Shown piece by piece: positions 27,067 through 36,748 of a stretch of DNA of 64,000 nucleotides; within the stretch, counting starts at the first letter, position 1, and every line of letters starts with the position of its first letter. Made by a program: the position numbers and the translations under genes. The notes below the pieces were generated by a model. It saw nothing but the letters and a program-made list of their open reading frames with translations. It was not told the DNA's origin and ran no database searches. The stretch comes from CAZFHA01 sp964518595 (lineage in GTDB: Bacteria > Bacillota > Clostridia > Saccharofermentanales > Saccharofermentanaceae). The stretch is taken from NCBI GenBank assembly GCA_964518595.1, contig CAZFHA010000003.1:109971-173970 (forward strand). Reading direction: 5' to 3'.

Positions 27067-28041
27067 TTAAGAATTTTGGAGTAAAAGATTCATTCCTACG
27101 GAACAAGCCGCATAATCCCCTAAGAGCTCTCCCAGCTGGGCGGGAAGTATCTGACAACACTTAGCAGAATCGGCTAAAGCCTCCTGACCAATAATCGCCT
27201 CCATCCCGGGACGAAGCAGAGCTTCTTGACGAGCAAAAATGCTGCCAATAACAATTTTTTCTGGATTTAATACGTCAATCAACATAGACAAACCTTGCCC
27301 CAAACGAAAGCCTACTTCATGCATAATTTCCAAGGCCAAAGCATCCCCTTCTTGGGCGGCACCTCCCACCTCAGCGGCACTTGGCCCCTTTTGTATATCT
27401 CTACAAGCAAAAAGGCGGCTGCTCTGACCTTTCTTCTTCCAATCCTCAACATAGCTATGTGCCAAGGATTGAATACCACCACCGCTGCAAAAACCTTCAA
27501 AAGATCCAGCTTTTCCGTAGCCCACAGGGCCTTTAGAGGCAAGACGCACATGACCGACCTCTCCTGCCATATCATTGGTACCGCTATAAAGCTGACCATT
27601 AAGAATTAGTCCCGCACCTAGCCCCGTACCAAAGGTCAGGAAAATCATATTTCGAGCTCCACGCCCTGCGCCCCAGAGCCACTCCGCCAAGGCACAGGCG
27701 TTGGCATCATTTTGTAAGGCTACCGGCATCCCAAAACGACTCTGCAAAGGACTAACTACATCTACCCGAACCCAATCTGGTAAATTGGGTGGCGATAGGA
27801 TAATTCCCCGGGCAGAATCTAATGGGCTTCCACAACTGATGCCAATGGCTTCAGGCTTAACCTCAGGGCACTCTTCTAGTAGTTCAGCCAAAAGATCCCC
27901 CAAGCCTTGAGCCTTATCCTCCGGTAACTGCTGAGTAGGAATTTGTTTTTTTGCCAGAATCGTAACTGTTCCGCCATCCACAGCTGCTAAGCTTACCGCA
28001 CATTTGGTACCACCAATATCAATTCCACCGATATAATGCAT
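27067..28041 (-). CDS. ROK-family sugar kinase
   Basis: 324 residues beginning with the ATP-binding motif GGIDIGGTKCAV and carrying NDANACALAEW and TFGTGLGAGLI. The usual zinc motif of ROK proteins (CxCGxxGCxE) is replaced by GFCSGGGIQSLA, as in a subgroup of ROK kinases found with glycan hydrolases. No N-terminal DNA-binding domain, so it is an enzyme rather than a repressor. It probably phosphorylates mannose, glucose or GlcNAc released by the neighbouring glycosidases. Located 20 bases before the GH38 gene, in the middle of the operon. Confidence 0.85.
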   Translation of the reverse strand: MHYIGGIDIGGTKCAVSLAAVDGGTVTILAKKQIPTQQLPEDKAQGLGDLLAELLEECPEVKPEAIGISCGSPLDSARGIILSPPNLPDWVRVDVVSPLQSRFGMPVALQNDANACALAEWLWGAGRGARNMIFLTFGTGLGAGLILNGQLYSGTNDMAGEVGHVRLASKGPVGYGKAGSFEGFCSGGGIQSLAHSYVEDWKKKGQSSRLFACRDIQKGPSAAEVGGAAQEGDALALEIMHEVGFRLGQGLSMLIDVLNPEKIVIGSIFARQEALLRPGMEAIIGQEALADSAKCCQILPAQLGELLGDYAACSVGMNLLLQNS

Positions 28042-28061
28042 AATCTTCCTCCTAAGGTGTT

Positions 28062-29339
28062 TTACACATAGTCTAATGCATTTTCGATAAATTCGGGACG
28101 TCCAAATGAGCCGGATTTTAAAACTAATGTATAATAAGGAGCTTCCAAGCTACGACAGGTAGGTAATCCCGGTTCAATTTCCTCTAAAATCTTCATTCCC
28201 ACAATACCCAGACGGTCGCAAACCGCCGCACTGGTATCTCCGCCCAGAGTAATCAGCTTACGAATTTCATACTGTTTGGTCAGGATCAATGCCAGCTCCG
28301 ATAACATATCCGAAACCACTTGAGCCGCATAGGTGTGGTTAAGACCTTGAGCCTTAGCCAATCTTCGAGTCTCTGCCAAGATTTCTGGATCTTGAGCCGA
28401 ACGAATCAGCGTAAAACGCCGCTTCTCGTAGCTCTGTCTATAGGCCGATAAAATCCGCTGTTTTTCCTGTTCTTTTTCCGCAAGGTCAAAAAGTTTTGTA
28501 GTATCTAAAGTAATGACAGAGAAACCTTTGTCATTCATATATTCACATTGGGCAAGGGTCTGCGGCGTCAGGCTACCGGATATTCCTAAAACCAGATCAT
28601 CAGCCTTCTTTTTCTCTTCTTGAGGCCTTGGGGCAAGATGTTCCGTGGCGTAAGCTTTGGCAAAGTAATAACCGATTGCCGAACTGCCACAGATAACTTT
28701 CTCATCTTTTAAAAGCTTTGCCAACAATTCCAGATCTTGATTATCTCGTACGTCAAAAATAATATAAGCAGCTTCCTTCTTTAGACTAGCAAGCTTTTGT
28801 TTTAAGCTCTCTTCATCCATGGCGTAAGCCTCAAAGGTAATTGCCGCAACTTTTCTTTTGGTTTGTTGCGAAAGTATAGCCATAAGCGAAGATTCTGTCA
28901 TAGGATGTACAGGGTCATGACGAAATTGTGATTCCTCTAGTGGAGTACCATGGACATAGTGGATAGAGTCTTTGGTAGTTCTGCCATTATCAGGAAAACC
29001 CAAAACTACCATACCATTCTCCAGCCCAAAGGCATCCAGCATGGCATCAAACTCTGCACCGATATTACCTCGAAAAACCGAACACTGCTTATTCACGAAC
29101 TGAAGGGCTACTTCCGAGCCCAGTCTTTGACAGAGGGAAAAGACTCGTTTGTAAGCTTCTTCAGCAGTCAAGAAACGGGAATTTGTGTCAATAATAGTAA
29201 CTTCATGCTCCGGCACAAAGTCTTCCGCCAACTTATCAAGGCTATAGACCACTGTATCCAAGCCTGCCTTGGCATACATAATACCGATATCATTTGATCC
29301 GGTTATATCATCAGCTACAACTAGGGTAAAAACACTCAT
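28062..29339 (-). CDS. DUF1537-type four-carbon acid sugar kinase family protein
   Basis: About 425 residues. The N-terminal VVADDITGSNDIG matches the DUF1537 start, the middle has GSLTPQTLAQ and the C-terminal half carries a nucleotide-binding segment with LITLGGDTSAAVCDRLG. Characterised members (OtnK, DtnK) phosphorylate erythronate or threonate at the 4-position. ATG 29339 is chosen because it overlaps the GH38 stop as ATGA and has GGAG 9 bases upstream; an in-frame ATG at 29354 is the alternative. A sugar-acid kinase has no obvious role in N-glycan breakdown, so this suggests a second substrate for the operon. Confidence 0.82.
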   Translation of the reverse strand: MSVFTLVVADDITGSNDIGIMYAKAGLDTVVYSLDKLAEDFVPEHEVTIIDTNSRFLTAEEAYKRVFSLCQRLGSEVALQFVNKQCSVFRGNIGAEFDAMLDAFGLENGMVVLGFPDNGRTTKDSIHYVHGTPLEESQFRHDPVHPMTESSLMAILSQQTKRKVAAITFEAYAMDEESLKQKLASLKKEAAYIIFDVRDNQDLELLAKLLKDEKVICGSSAIGYYFAKAYATEHLAPRPQEEKKKADDLVLGISGSLTPQTLAQCEYMNDKGFSVITLDTTKLFDLAEKEQEKQRILSAYRQSYEKRRFTLIRSAQDPEILAETRRLAKAQGLNHTYAAQVVSDMLSELALILTKQYEIRKLITLGGDTSAAVCDRLGIVGMKILEEIEPGLPTCRSLEAPYYTLVLKSGSFGRPEFIENALDYV

Positions 29340-31786
29340 TCTTCCATGCTCCATTCAATCAGATTTACTTCTTCTACAGCCTTACTCCCATCATAAGGAA
29401 TCTTAAAGGTCTTGATTTCACAAGGGGAAAAATCTGCCGAAAAGCTCCGACCCATTAAACCTAGATCAAAATTAGCCTTTACCGGCTGGTGAATCGTTTC
29501 ATAGGCACGTAGAATAATTCCGTCGCCATCTTCCGCTGCTTTCAGAGCTGTCAGTTTAATATGTGGAGAATCCACAGAGAAAAAGCTCTGACTTTGTGGA
29601 AGCGTTCCGGCATGGTAAGTCTCAATAACACTAACAACCGGTTGATTCAAGAAATTACTGCGATCAATAATCTTTGAGGTCTTCCAGCTCCCCCCATGAG
29701 GTAAAAGCAAATATTTAAGGGTCTGTCGGCCATGATCTACATATTGGTAGTCTTTATTTGCTTCTAATTCTGTTGGGTCGTGATGGGCAAAAACAGAATT
29801 CTTAACCAGAGTCATAGTCATTTCGTCAACCTCAAAACTATAGCTATATTTACTATCATTGGCTAAGCTTAGGCCATACATCTTACCGGCTCGCATATGT
29901 TCGCCACTAAAATCAATCCAATTCTGCCCAGGCTCTTCTTCACCGTTAGCCGACTTTTCGATGTAGCCAAAAGGAATCTCATAGGTGGGTTTACGGAAAT
30001 TTAACCAAGGACTAAAGCCCAGCTTTACAATCTTACGTGGACTGCGCCAGTCAATAGTCACTGTGGTCTCCAGGTGGTCGAACTCTTTATAAAGGTGAAA
30101 GTCTTGCCAAATGATAGAATCTTCATAGTTATAAGTAAAGCGCAGGGTAGAACGCACCGGCCCTTCTTCCAAAATCCTAACCTTGGTACATTCCATGTCC
30201 CCGACCATTAGGTTAAAGCTATAAATATTATGACTCCAAGTATCACCACTATCTTCCCTAATAGTTAACTTGGCACTTGGCCGTTTTAGCACTTCTACTT
30301 CATTAACCTTGTCAAAGAGACTCTTTATCCAACCCTTTTCTTGGTCAAAACTAGCTGTCAGGAATTCATTTTCTAACAAATCCTTTCTGACAGTTACAGC
30401 AGCTTCAACCGAAATAGCCTCTGGATCTTGATTCAGATATAGTTTATAGACAGAGTAACCCAAGCTGGGCAGTTCCGCTACAAAGAGCAAGCGAGATTGT
30501 CCGCCAACTGTAGCTTCCGAAGTGATTCTTTGTGCCGGAACAATCTGTCCCAGGTGGTTCTTTAGAATAAAATTATCACCGCTTAAGCCCCGCACTTCAA
30601 GTTCGACCACAGCCTTGCCTGAAACACCCTGGCTGTTAAATACCACAATGGGACGCATAGACGTATCTTCCTCTATATCAATGGCCCAAGACAGTGCCTG
30701 AAGAGCATAGTTTAAATTCCGCTGACCGATTGCCATGGCTTCTCCATAAAGATATGAAGCATCATCGTAGGCCGATGGGATACTGGTACCGGCCAAAATA
30801 TCATGAAATTGATTGAATAGAATCCCTTTCCAGCCTTGCTTAAAATCGCTAGGGTATGGTTGTAGCTCCAAAACTTGAGCTATACTACTCCACTTCTCTG
30901 CTTTGAGTAAAAGGTTTTCACTGAGACGGTTGGCCTTTTTAACTCCGCTATGAACACTGTAACAGCCACTGGCATGATGCTGTAAATCTCCCTCTACCCC
31001 CGGGAATACTTTGCCGGATTTGCGCATATTATCAAAAAAGGTGGACGTGGTGCTCATCTGTAGTTTTGGCATTTCTTCGGAGCGGTTTAGTTCATGAATG
31101 GAGCGCAAATTTTCACGAGTAGGACCACCACCGTGATTCCCCACCCCATAGAACATCATCAGCTCCTTTTCGCCAGATTCGAACTCTAAAAGCAAGCGAT
31201 TCACGTAACGTTCTAAATCCTTGCCCCAAGTGCAATACTCGTAAGGTATACGGTAAGTTAACACCCGACTGCCATCCGGGGATTCCCACCAAAAAATCCT
31301 TCCGGGCAGCCCCTTTTCTAAGGGCATGGGGCGCATGAAAACATAGTTCTTCAAACCAGACTTAGCCAGAATTTGAGGTAACATACCATTGTGTCCAAAG
31401 CTATCAACATTATATCCGGTCTGGGCTTTAACCCCTAGTTTCTCCAAAAAGTAACGTTGCGCATAAAGACCCTGACGCACCAAAGACTCTCCTGAGGGGA
31501 TATTACAATCCGGCTGTAAGTACCAACCGCCAACCACTTCCCAGCGGCCTTCCTGAATACGCTCTTGAATTTCTCTAAACATAGCCGGGTTATTCTGCTC
31601 AACCCATTCATAAAAGACCGAAGAACTGGAGCTAAAAATAAACTCCTTATCCTCTTTCATTCGATCCAGAGCCGAACGGAAGGTAGCCTTAACTTCTTGA
31701 AAGCCCTCCTGCCAATTCCACAGCCAAACTGGGTCAATATGAGCATTTCCGATCATGTGAAGTGTATTTTCTTTACTCTTAGACAT
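29336..31786 (-). CDS. GH38 alpha-mannosidase (about 820-residue subfamily), second paralogue
   Basis: 816 residues. GNAHIDPVWLWNW at the N-terminus provides the first zinc ligands, YNVDSFGHNGMLP the nucleophile Asp, YGVGNHGGGPT the glycine loop and NQFHDILAGTSI the last zinc His. It aligns motif by motif with the GH38 proteins at 16,678 and 42,525, showing in-cluster duplication and divergence. ATG 31786 is preferred over the GTG one codon upstream, with AGGAGG 8-9 bases before it. No secretion signal; it is translationally coupled to the DUF1537 gene through an ATGA overlap. Confidence 0.88.
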   Translation of the reverse strand: MSKSKENTLHMIGNAHIDPVWLWNWQEGFQEVKATFRSALDRMKEDKEFIFSSSSSVFYEWVEQNNPAMFREIQERIQEGRWEVVGGWYLQPDCNIPSGESLVRQGLYAQRYFLEKLGVKAQTGYNVDSFGHNGMLPQILAKSGLKNYVFMRPMPLEKGLPGRIFWWESPDGSRVLTYRIPYEYCTWGKDLERYVNRLLLEFESGEKELMMFYGVGNHGGGPTRENLRSIHELNRSEEMPKLQMSTTSTFFDNMRKSGKVFPGVEGDLQHHASGCYSVHSGVKKANRLSENLLLKAEKWSSIAQVLELQPYPSDFKQGWKGILFNQFHDILAGTSIPSAYDDASYLYGEAMAIGQRNLNYALQALSWAIDIEEDTSMRPIVVFNSQGVSGKAVVELEVRGLSGDNFILKNHLGQIVPAQRITSEATVGGQSRLLFVAELPSLGYSVYKLYLNQDPEAISVEAAVTVRKDLLENEFLTASFDQEKGWIKSLFDKVNEVEVLKRPSAKLTIREDSGDTWSHNIYSFNLMVGDMECTKVRILEEGPVRSTLRFTYNYEDSIIWQDFHLYKEFDHLETTVTIDWRSPRKIVKLGFSPWLNFRKPTYEIPFGYIEKSANGEEEPGQNWIDFSGEHMRAGKMYGLSLANDSKYSYSFEVDEMTMTLVKNSVFAHHDPTELEANKDYQYVDHGRQTLKYLLLPHGGSWKTSKIIDRSNFLNQPVVSVIETYHAGTLPQSQSFFSVDSPHIKLTALKAAEDGDGIILRAYETIHQPVKANFDLGLMGRSFSADFSPCEIKTFKIPYDGSKAVEEVNLIEWSMEE

Positions 31787-31799
31787 CACTACATCCTCC

Positions 31800-32687
31800 T
31801 TACGCCCGGTTGGCAGACAGTACGTAATTACGCATTTTGTCCGCTACTAAATCTCTAACCGCTACCAGTGCACTATCCAGCTCTGCCTGAGAATAAGTGG
31901 CCAGCTGAGCATCTGTCATGTGATCGGTTTTTCCCAATACTTTAAGCATAGCCTGCTCTAAATCAGTGGCTATATTGACTTTACTGACACCGCCACCGGC
32001 CATAGAAACCGCCGAATTGACCATGGCACTTGGAACACCAGAGCCACCATGAAGGACCAGAGGAACATCAGTCAGAATATTAATTGCAGCAATTCTTTCC
32101 AAATCAATCCTCGGTTCCCTCACAGTATAAATGCCATGAGCCGTTCCCACTGAAACTGCCAGAAAATCAACTTGAGTAGCCAAGCAAAATTGCCGGGCTT
32201 CTTCCGGAACGGTATATTGTTCCTCATCCTTATCCGTCTCAACAAAATCCGTCGTTCCAATCCTACCTAGTTCGGCTTCAACTCCAATGGCTTGTTTATG
32301 AGCCAAAGAGACAACCTCCGCGGTAATCTGAATATTCTTTTCAAAAGGGTGCTCCGAAGCATCAATCATGACTGAGTCAAATCCCAATTCCATCGCTTGC
32401 TTCAAGATAGCCAAATCCTTAGTATGATCCAAATGCAGAAAAACCGGTACTGTAGGCTTTAACTTAGTCTTAACCTCATTATAGGTCTGAACAAAAGCCG
32501 GTAGATCAATTTGGTGCCGTAAAATCTCTTTTTCTGAGATCTGAACGATAACCGGGGAATGCTCTCTTATGGCAGCCTCAATAATCGGTTGAATTAAAGG
32601 GGTATAGCGCGGTGAGAAAGAACCCACTGCATATCCGCCCTTATGTGCCTGCTGAAGTAAAACTGTCATCTCGGGTGTCATTTTCAT
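31800..32687 (-). CDS. Class II fructose/tagatose-bisphosphate aldolase family protein
   Basis: 295 residues with the zinc-aldolase motifs VFLHLDHTKD, GVEAELGRIG, SVGTAHGIY and VLHGGSG, then KVNIATDLE. This family splits ketose-1,6-bisphosphates (fructose, tagatose or related sugars) to dihydroxyacetone phosphate and an aldehyde. As one of two aldolases in the operon, beside an FGGY kinase and a DUF1537 kinase, it may serve a specific sugar or sugar-acid branch rather than glycolysis. It lies 13 bases before the GH38 gene and 99 bases after the FGGY gene; that 99-base gap shows no clear promoter. Confidence 0.87.
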   Translation of the reverse strand: MKMTPEMTVLLQQAHKGGYAVGSFSPRYTPLIQPIIEAAIREHSPVIVQISEKEILRHQIDLPAFVQTYNEVKTKLKPTVPVFLHLDHTKDLAILKQAMELGFDSVMIDASEHPFEKNIQITAEVVSLAHKQAIGVEAELGRIGTTDFVETDKDEEQYTVPEEARQFCLATQVDFLAVSVGTAHGIYTVREPRIDLERIAAINILTDVPLVLHGGSGVPSAMVNSAVSMAGGGVSKVNIATDLEQAMLKVLGKTDHMTDAQLATYSQAELDSALVAVRDLVADKMRNYVLSANRA

Positions 32688-32786
32688 ATCTTTGTCTCCA
32701 ATCTAATTACTCAGATAAAATAATTGTAGGTTTAGTTATCATTCCAACTTTTTCTGACCTGATCTCACTAAAACAGCTGGTGGCAG

Positions 32787-34205
32787 TTAGGAAGAAAAAG
32801 TTAATTCGCTTAGCTTTTGTGCGTAGGGTTGATAGAACTTTAGGTAAAGTTGATTATATAAAGCGGCTAAGTCTTTTCTGGGACGATAGACGTTAGCCGG
32901 AGAAAGCTTAGGTAAGGAAGCTAGGTTATTTTGGAGCATCAAAAGACGTAGTGCACCATAAAGAGTACCTTCTTGTTTTTCGTAAGTAATAATCTCTCGG
33001 TTCATGATGTCGGCTTTACACTGCATCCAATGCGGATTCTGACTGGGAGCACCCAGAACACATAGTGGTTCTTCTCCGAGAAACTGAGCCACTTCCAATA
33101 TCCATTTACTTTGGTAGGAAATGCCTTCAATAATACTCTTAAGAATCTCCCCCTGCCCATGTTGCGGCTTTAATCCTAAAAAAGCACCGGCAGCCTCACC
33201 GTTGAAAACAGGGCTGCCTGTACCCGCTAAGTAGGGAAAGAAAAAAATTCCGCTGATCTTTCCATCTTGCTGCGCTAAAATTTGATCTATCCTCTCATAA
33301 CCCAGGGGCAGATCTGAAAAACCATGCCTAAACCACTCTAGGCTGTGCCCTGAAGAGGGCAAATTAGCCATGGCGTAGTAGTAGTTTTGCCTTAGGTAAG
33401 GACCATATACAAGCCCTCGATCAGAAAAAAGCTCGGGTCTTCCCGAAAAAACTTTAAGATAGGTTTCAGCCGTACCACAGCTATTACAAATTTGCTGGCT
33501 ACCATCATTAATGGCTTCAAAAGCACATAGATGATCATGACCGCAAAGGGCAATTGGAATATTATCCTGATAGGAAGATAAAAGTTGCCCGGTGGCCTTA
33601 AGAACCGGAAAATCACCTTGATTTAAGCCGTATTTTTCCAAACGTTCCTCATCCCACTGCTGCAAAAGAATATTGTAGCCATAGGTTCTAGCGGCCTGTG
33701 TAGGCTCTGTGGCAATATCACCTGTAAGCCGGAAATATAGATAATCACAAAGTGAAAGCCAAAGACAATTTTCTTTGCTCAAACCATAGTGCTCTATTCC
33801 CCAAAGTAATTTATAGATGCCATATTTATAACTATTTCTCAGGCCTGTGGCCGAAAAGGCCTCGGCGGCCTCTATCTCAGTTAAGGTCGCTGCCAAAGGC
33901 GCAGTTATCTTCTCAAACCAAGGTAGAATGGGACTCAGTTCCTTTAGCGTTAGCCGGTCGAGAATAATTCCGGCTTCAGCCATTCCGGTTATACCAATAG
34001 CTCGAATCGGGGCATTCTGTTTCTGAAGCAGTTCAATTTGCTCTTTTACAATTTGGAATACTGCCTCAGGACAATAAAAAGATAGCCCACCCTCACGTTC
34101 TAAAGGGGTTGCCTCTCTTTGGCAAGCTAAAAGCTGACCTTCTATTGTCCAAGCAGCAGACTTTATATGGGTTGTGCCTAAATCAATTGTCAGATATACT
34201 CCCAT
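32787..34205 (-). CDS. FGGY-family carbohydrate kinase
   Basis: 472 residues. The first ATP/sugar motif is LTIDLGTTHIKSAAW near the N-terminus; the second domain has LPYLAGTGSPVFNG and LGAPSQNPHWMQ. FGGY kinases phosphorylate ketoses and polyols such as fuculose, xylulose, gluconate or glycerol. Its position directly after the racemase-like gene (2-base gap) suggests an unusual substrate; with the fuculose-phosphate-type aldolase downstream, fuculokinase is another reasonable role. The sequence does not decide between these. Confidence 0.86.
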   Translation of the reverse strand: MGVYLTIDLGTTHIKSAAWTIEGQLLACQREATPLEREGGLSFYCPEAVFQIVKEQIELLQKQNAPIRAIGITGMAEAGIILDRLTLKELSPILPWFEKITAPLAATLTEIEAAEAFSATGLRNSYKYGIYKLLWGIEHYGLSKENCLWLSLCDYLYFRLTGDIATEPTQAARTYGYNILLQQWDEERLEKYGLNQGDFPVLKATGQLLSSYQDNIPIALCGHDHLCAFEAINDGSQQICNSCGTAETYLKVFSGRPELFSDRGLVYGPYLRQNYYYAMANLPSSGHSLEWFRHGFSDLPLGYERIDQILAQQDGKISGIFFFPYLAGTGSPVFNGEAAGAFLGLKPQHGQGEILKSIIEGISYQSKWILEVAQFLGEEPLCVLGAPSQNPHWMQCKADIMNREIITYEKQEGTLYGALRLLMLQNNLASLPKLSPANVYRPRKDLAALYNQLYLKFYQPYAQKLSELTFSS

Positions 34206-34207
34206 GC

Positions 34208-34867
34208 TTATGAACCATCCGCCTCAAAAAAGTATTTCATTTTTTCTAATGCCATCCGGGGACTAGTGAGTACAAGAAAATTCTCCGGCACTGTAAAAGA
34301 TTCAAGCGCTCGTGACATAGAAGCTTGAGCTAAAAGCAAAAGATCGCACTTCGGCTGAATTTCCTTGGCGGCTGCAATAATCTTTTGATCATGCTTAGCT
34401 CTGTCTCCCGACATAAGAGCCTCATAGGCACCTTCCACCAGCACAGCCTCCACGTGAACAGATTTACCTTGCTCTGCTGCCTGGCGTTTTACTAAATCCA
34501 AAGTTGGCTCCAAAGTGGAAGAAAGAGTCGCTAATATCCCGACGCGCCCACCTTGCTGAACTGCCTTCGAAACCATTTCCTGATCAATTCTCCAAACCGG
34601 TATCGCTAGACTACTGTTAGCAATTTCGGCAAATCGTCCCACTGTAGAACAGGCACTCAGAATAATATCTGCACCTGCCTCCACCGCCATCTGGGCGTAG
34701 GTTAACCAGCGTACTTTAACCGCTTCGTCTTTTCCGGCCAACATATCCGGCAACATAGAATCGTCCAAGAGATTGATAACGTTAACTTTCGGCAAAAGCT
34801 CTTCGGCCAGGCCTTTAAGTAAACTTATGGTAGCCTCTGTAGTATGAATTATAGCTAAGGTTTTCAT
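34208..34867 (-). CDS. Asp/Glu racemase superfamily protein with a single active-site cysteine
   Basis: About 219 residues. The first half has the catalytic Cys motif ILSACSTVGRFAE; the place of the second catalytic Cys is LLLLAQASMS, with no cysteine. True aspartate and glutamate racemases need both, so this is more likely a decarboxylase, isomerase or lyase of the same fold (arylmalonate-decarboxylase-like proteins use a single Cys). ATG 34867 has GGTGAG 7 bases upstream; a GTG at 34879 is possible. It sits between importer and FGGY kinase genes, so its substrate is probably imported or derived from what is imported. Confidence 0.75.
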   Translation of the reverse strand: MKTLAIIHTTEATISLLKGLAEELLPKVNVINLLDDSMLPDMLAGKDEAVKVRWLTYAQMAVEAGADIILSACSTVGRFAEIANSSLAIPVWRIDQEMVSKAVQQGGRVGILATLSSTLEPTLDLVKRQAAEQGKSVHVEAVLVEGAYEALMSGDRAKHDQKIIAAAKEIQPKCDLLLLAQASMSRALESFTVPENFLVLTSPRMALEKMKYFFEADGS

Positions 34868-34906
34868 TTCATTTCTCACCGCTTCCCTCTATAAAATTAA
34901 TCCCGT

Positions 34907-35761
34907 CTACTTATCTGCTCCACTTACGCTTAGACCCTGAATAAAATAGTTTTGACAAGCAAAAAACAGTAAAAGTATGGGAATCATAGACAAGAGTGAC
35001 ACTGCCATTAAGTAATTCCAGTCTGTAAAGCCTTGTCCCTTAAAAACATTCAGTCCCAACTGCAAGGTATACATGGGCTTATCCTTTAAATACAAAAGCG
35101 GGCCTTGAAAATCACTCCAAACCCCTTTGAAAGTAATCAGGGCAATGGTTGCTAAGATTGGCTTAATCAGCGGCATCATAATCCGGCTCCAAATGGTAAA
35201 GTGTCCGGCACCGTCTATCTTAGCCGCTTCAGTCAGTTCTGCCGGTATGGTGCGATAGAACTGGCGCATCATAAAAATATAAAAGGCATTACCGAAGTAA
35301 GAAGCCACGGTAAGAGGCAAATAGGTTCCTACCCATCCCAGTCGGGAATAAATCACATACTGAGGAATAAGAACCACAAAACCGGGAATCATCATAGTAG
35401 CCAGTACCACAGTAAACAAAAAATCCCGTCCCGGAAACTTCATTCTGGCAAAACCATAAGCAATTAAGGAATTTACCAGTACTGCTCCAATTATATTCAC
35501 TACCACCAAAAATAGCGTGTTAAGGGTGTATTGGGTAAAAGGAGCTTTGGTCCAAGCCGTAATAAAATTCTGAAACTGAGGCGATTCAGGCAGTAGCTTG
35601 GGCGGATACATAGCTACCTCTGGGGTTGTTTTTAATGCTGTCATTAGCATCCATACTAAGGGAAAGAGAATAATAATCCCTCCCGCTACAAGAATGACAA
35701 ACAAAATACGATCAATAACCCGGTCTTTCTTAAATTTTTTCTTTTTCACTGCAGTTTTCAT
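34907..35761 (-). CDS. ABC sugar transporter permease (MalG type)
   Basis: 284 residues with about six membrane segments, the first at ILFVILVAGGIIILFPLVWM. The EAA-type loop reads LTEAAKIDGAGHFTIWSRIMMP. The start overlaps the end of the other permease gene by 4 bases. With that permease and the lipoprotein encoded at 36,749 it forms the importer of the large operon; no ATPase is encoded nearby. Confidence 0.9.
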   Translation of the reverse strand: MKTAVKKKKFKKDRVIDRILFVILVAGGIIILFPLVWMLMTALKTTPEVAMYPPKLLPESPQFQNFITAWTKAPFTQYTLNTLFLVVVNIIGAVLVNSLIAYGFARMKFPGRDFLFTVVLATMMIPGFVVLIPQYVIYSRLGWVGTYLPLTVASYFGNAFYIFMMRQFYRTIPAELTEAAKIDGAGHFTIWSRIMMPLIKPILATIALITFKGVWSDFQGPLLYLKDKPMYTLQLGLNVFKGQGFTDWNYLMAVSLLSMIPILLLFFACQNYFIQGLSVSGADK

Positions 35762-36672
35762 CGCTGTTCCTCCTCAAAAACCCATTTTTTCGAAGCTCGA
35801 CGATTGATGAGGGTTAAGAGCATAATAAAGGCAAACAAACTCCAACTTAAAGCATTGGCATAGCCGGTCTTATACTTTTTAAAGGCATTATTCCAGACAT
35901 GGAGGTTGTAGAATAACAAAGAAGAAGCCGGATTTCCACTACCATCTCCGGAAAAAATGTATCCTTCTTGGAAAATTTGAAAAGCCGCAATAATACCAAT
36001 AGTAAGATTATAAAAAATAATCGGAGTAAGCATTGGTACAGTAATCTTAAAAAATTGACGTAACTTTCCTGCCCCGTCAATGGAGGCGGCTTCATAGTAA
36101 CTTTGAGGAATACTTTGTAATCTGGCCAAATAAAGTAGCATTTGTCCACCCAATCCCCAAAGATTCATTAACACAATAGAAGGTTTTGTCCAATTGGGAT
36201 CACTAAGCCAGGCCGGACCTTGAATGCCAAAAAAGCCTAACAAAGTATTCACTAAACCATTAGTAGGATTAAGTAACAACATCCATAAGAAGTACGTCCC
36301 CACACCCACCATGATAGACGGCAAATAATAGACCGTTCGTAAACTTCTAATCCCCCAAACAGAGCGATTGAGCACCGAGGCAACAATAACACCACCAATG
36401 GTAATTAAGGGAATATTTACACAGGCATACCAGAGGGTATTTTGAAAAGAGCGGGCTACCAGAGGATCAATAAAGAACATTTCTTTATAATTTTTTAGCC
36501 CAACAAACTTCATGTTAATCATATTGTAGTCAAAAAAGCTCATAACAAAGGAAAAAATCATCGGCCCAATGGTCAACCCCAATAACCCAATAATCCAAGG
36601 TAAAATAAATAAATAGGCCTGACGAGATTCAATTTTCTGCATCCGGCTTACTTTCACCTTTTTGGTTCTCAT
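35758..36672 (-). CDS. ABC sugar transporter permease (MalF type)
   Basis: About 304 residues with six predicted membrane segments, the first at YLFILPWIIGLLGLTIGPMIF; the EAA loop is YYEAASIDGAGKLRQFFKITVP. ATG 36672 is chosen because GGGAGGTAGGGAG lies just upstream; the in-frame ATG at 36687 overlaps that ribosome site itself. It is the first permease gene after the lipoprotein, from which it is separated by a strong hairpin. Confidence 0.9.
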   Translation of the reverse strand: MRTKKVKVSRMQKIESRQAYLFILPWIIGLLGLTIGPMIFSFVMSFFDYNMINMKFVGLKNYKEMFFIDPLVARSFQNTLWYACVNIPLITIGGVIVASVLNRSVWGIRSLRTVYYLPSIMVGVGTYFLWMLLLNPTNGLVNTLLGFFGIQGPAWLSDPNWTKPSIVLMNLWGLGGQMLLYLARLQSIPQSYYEAASIDGAGKLRQFFKITVPMLTPIIFYNLTIGIIAAFQIFQEGYIFSGDGSGNPASSLLFYNLHVWNNAFKKYKTGYANALSWSLFAFIMLLTLINRRASKKWVFEEEQR

Positions 36673-36697
36673 CTCCCTACCTCCCATATGTATTAGG

Positions 36698-36731
36698 CAA
36701 GGTATCGGTGGGATCTCCCACCGATACCTTG
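36698..36731 (-). terminator. Intercistronic hairpin between binding-protein and permease genes
   Basis: A perfect 15-bp stem (CAAGGTATCGGTGGG with CCCACCGATACCTTG) and an ATCT loop, placed between the lipoprotein stop and the permease start. There is no T-run after it on the minus strand, so it is more likely an mRNA-stabilising or processing hairpin than a full terminator. Confidence 0.7.
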
Positions 36732-36748
36732 TAATAACGAAATTCCAA

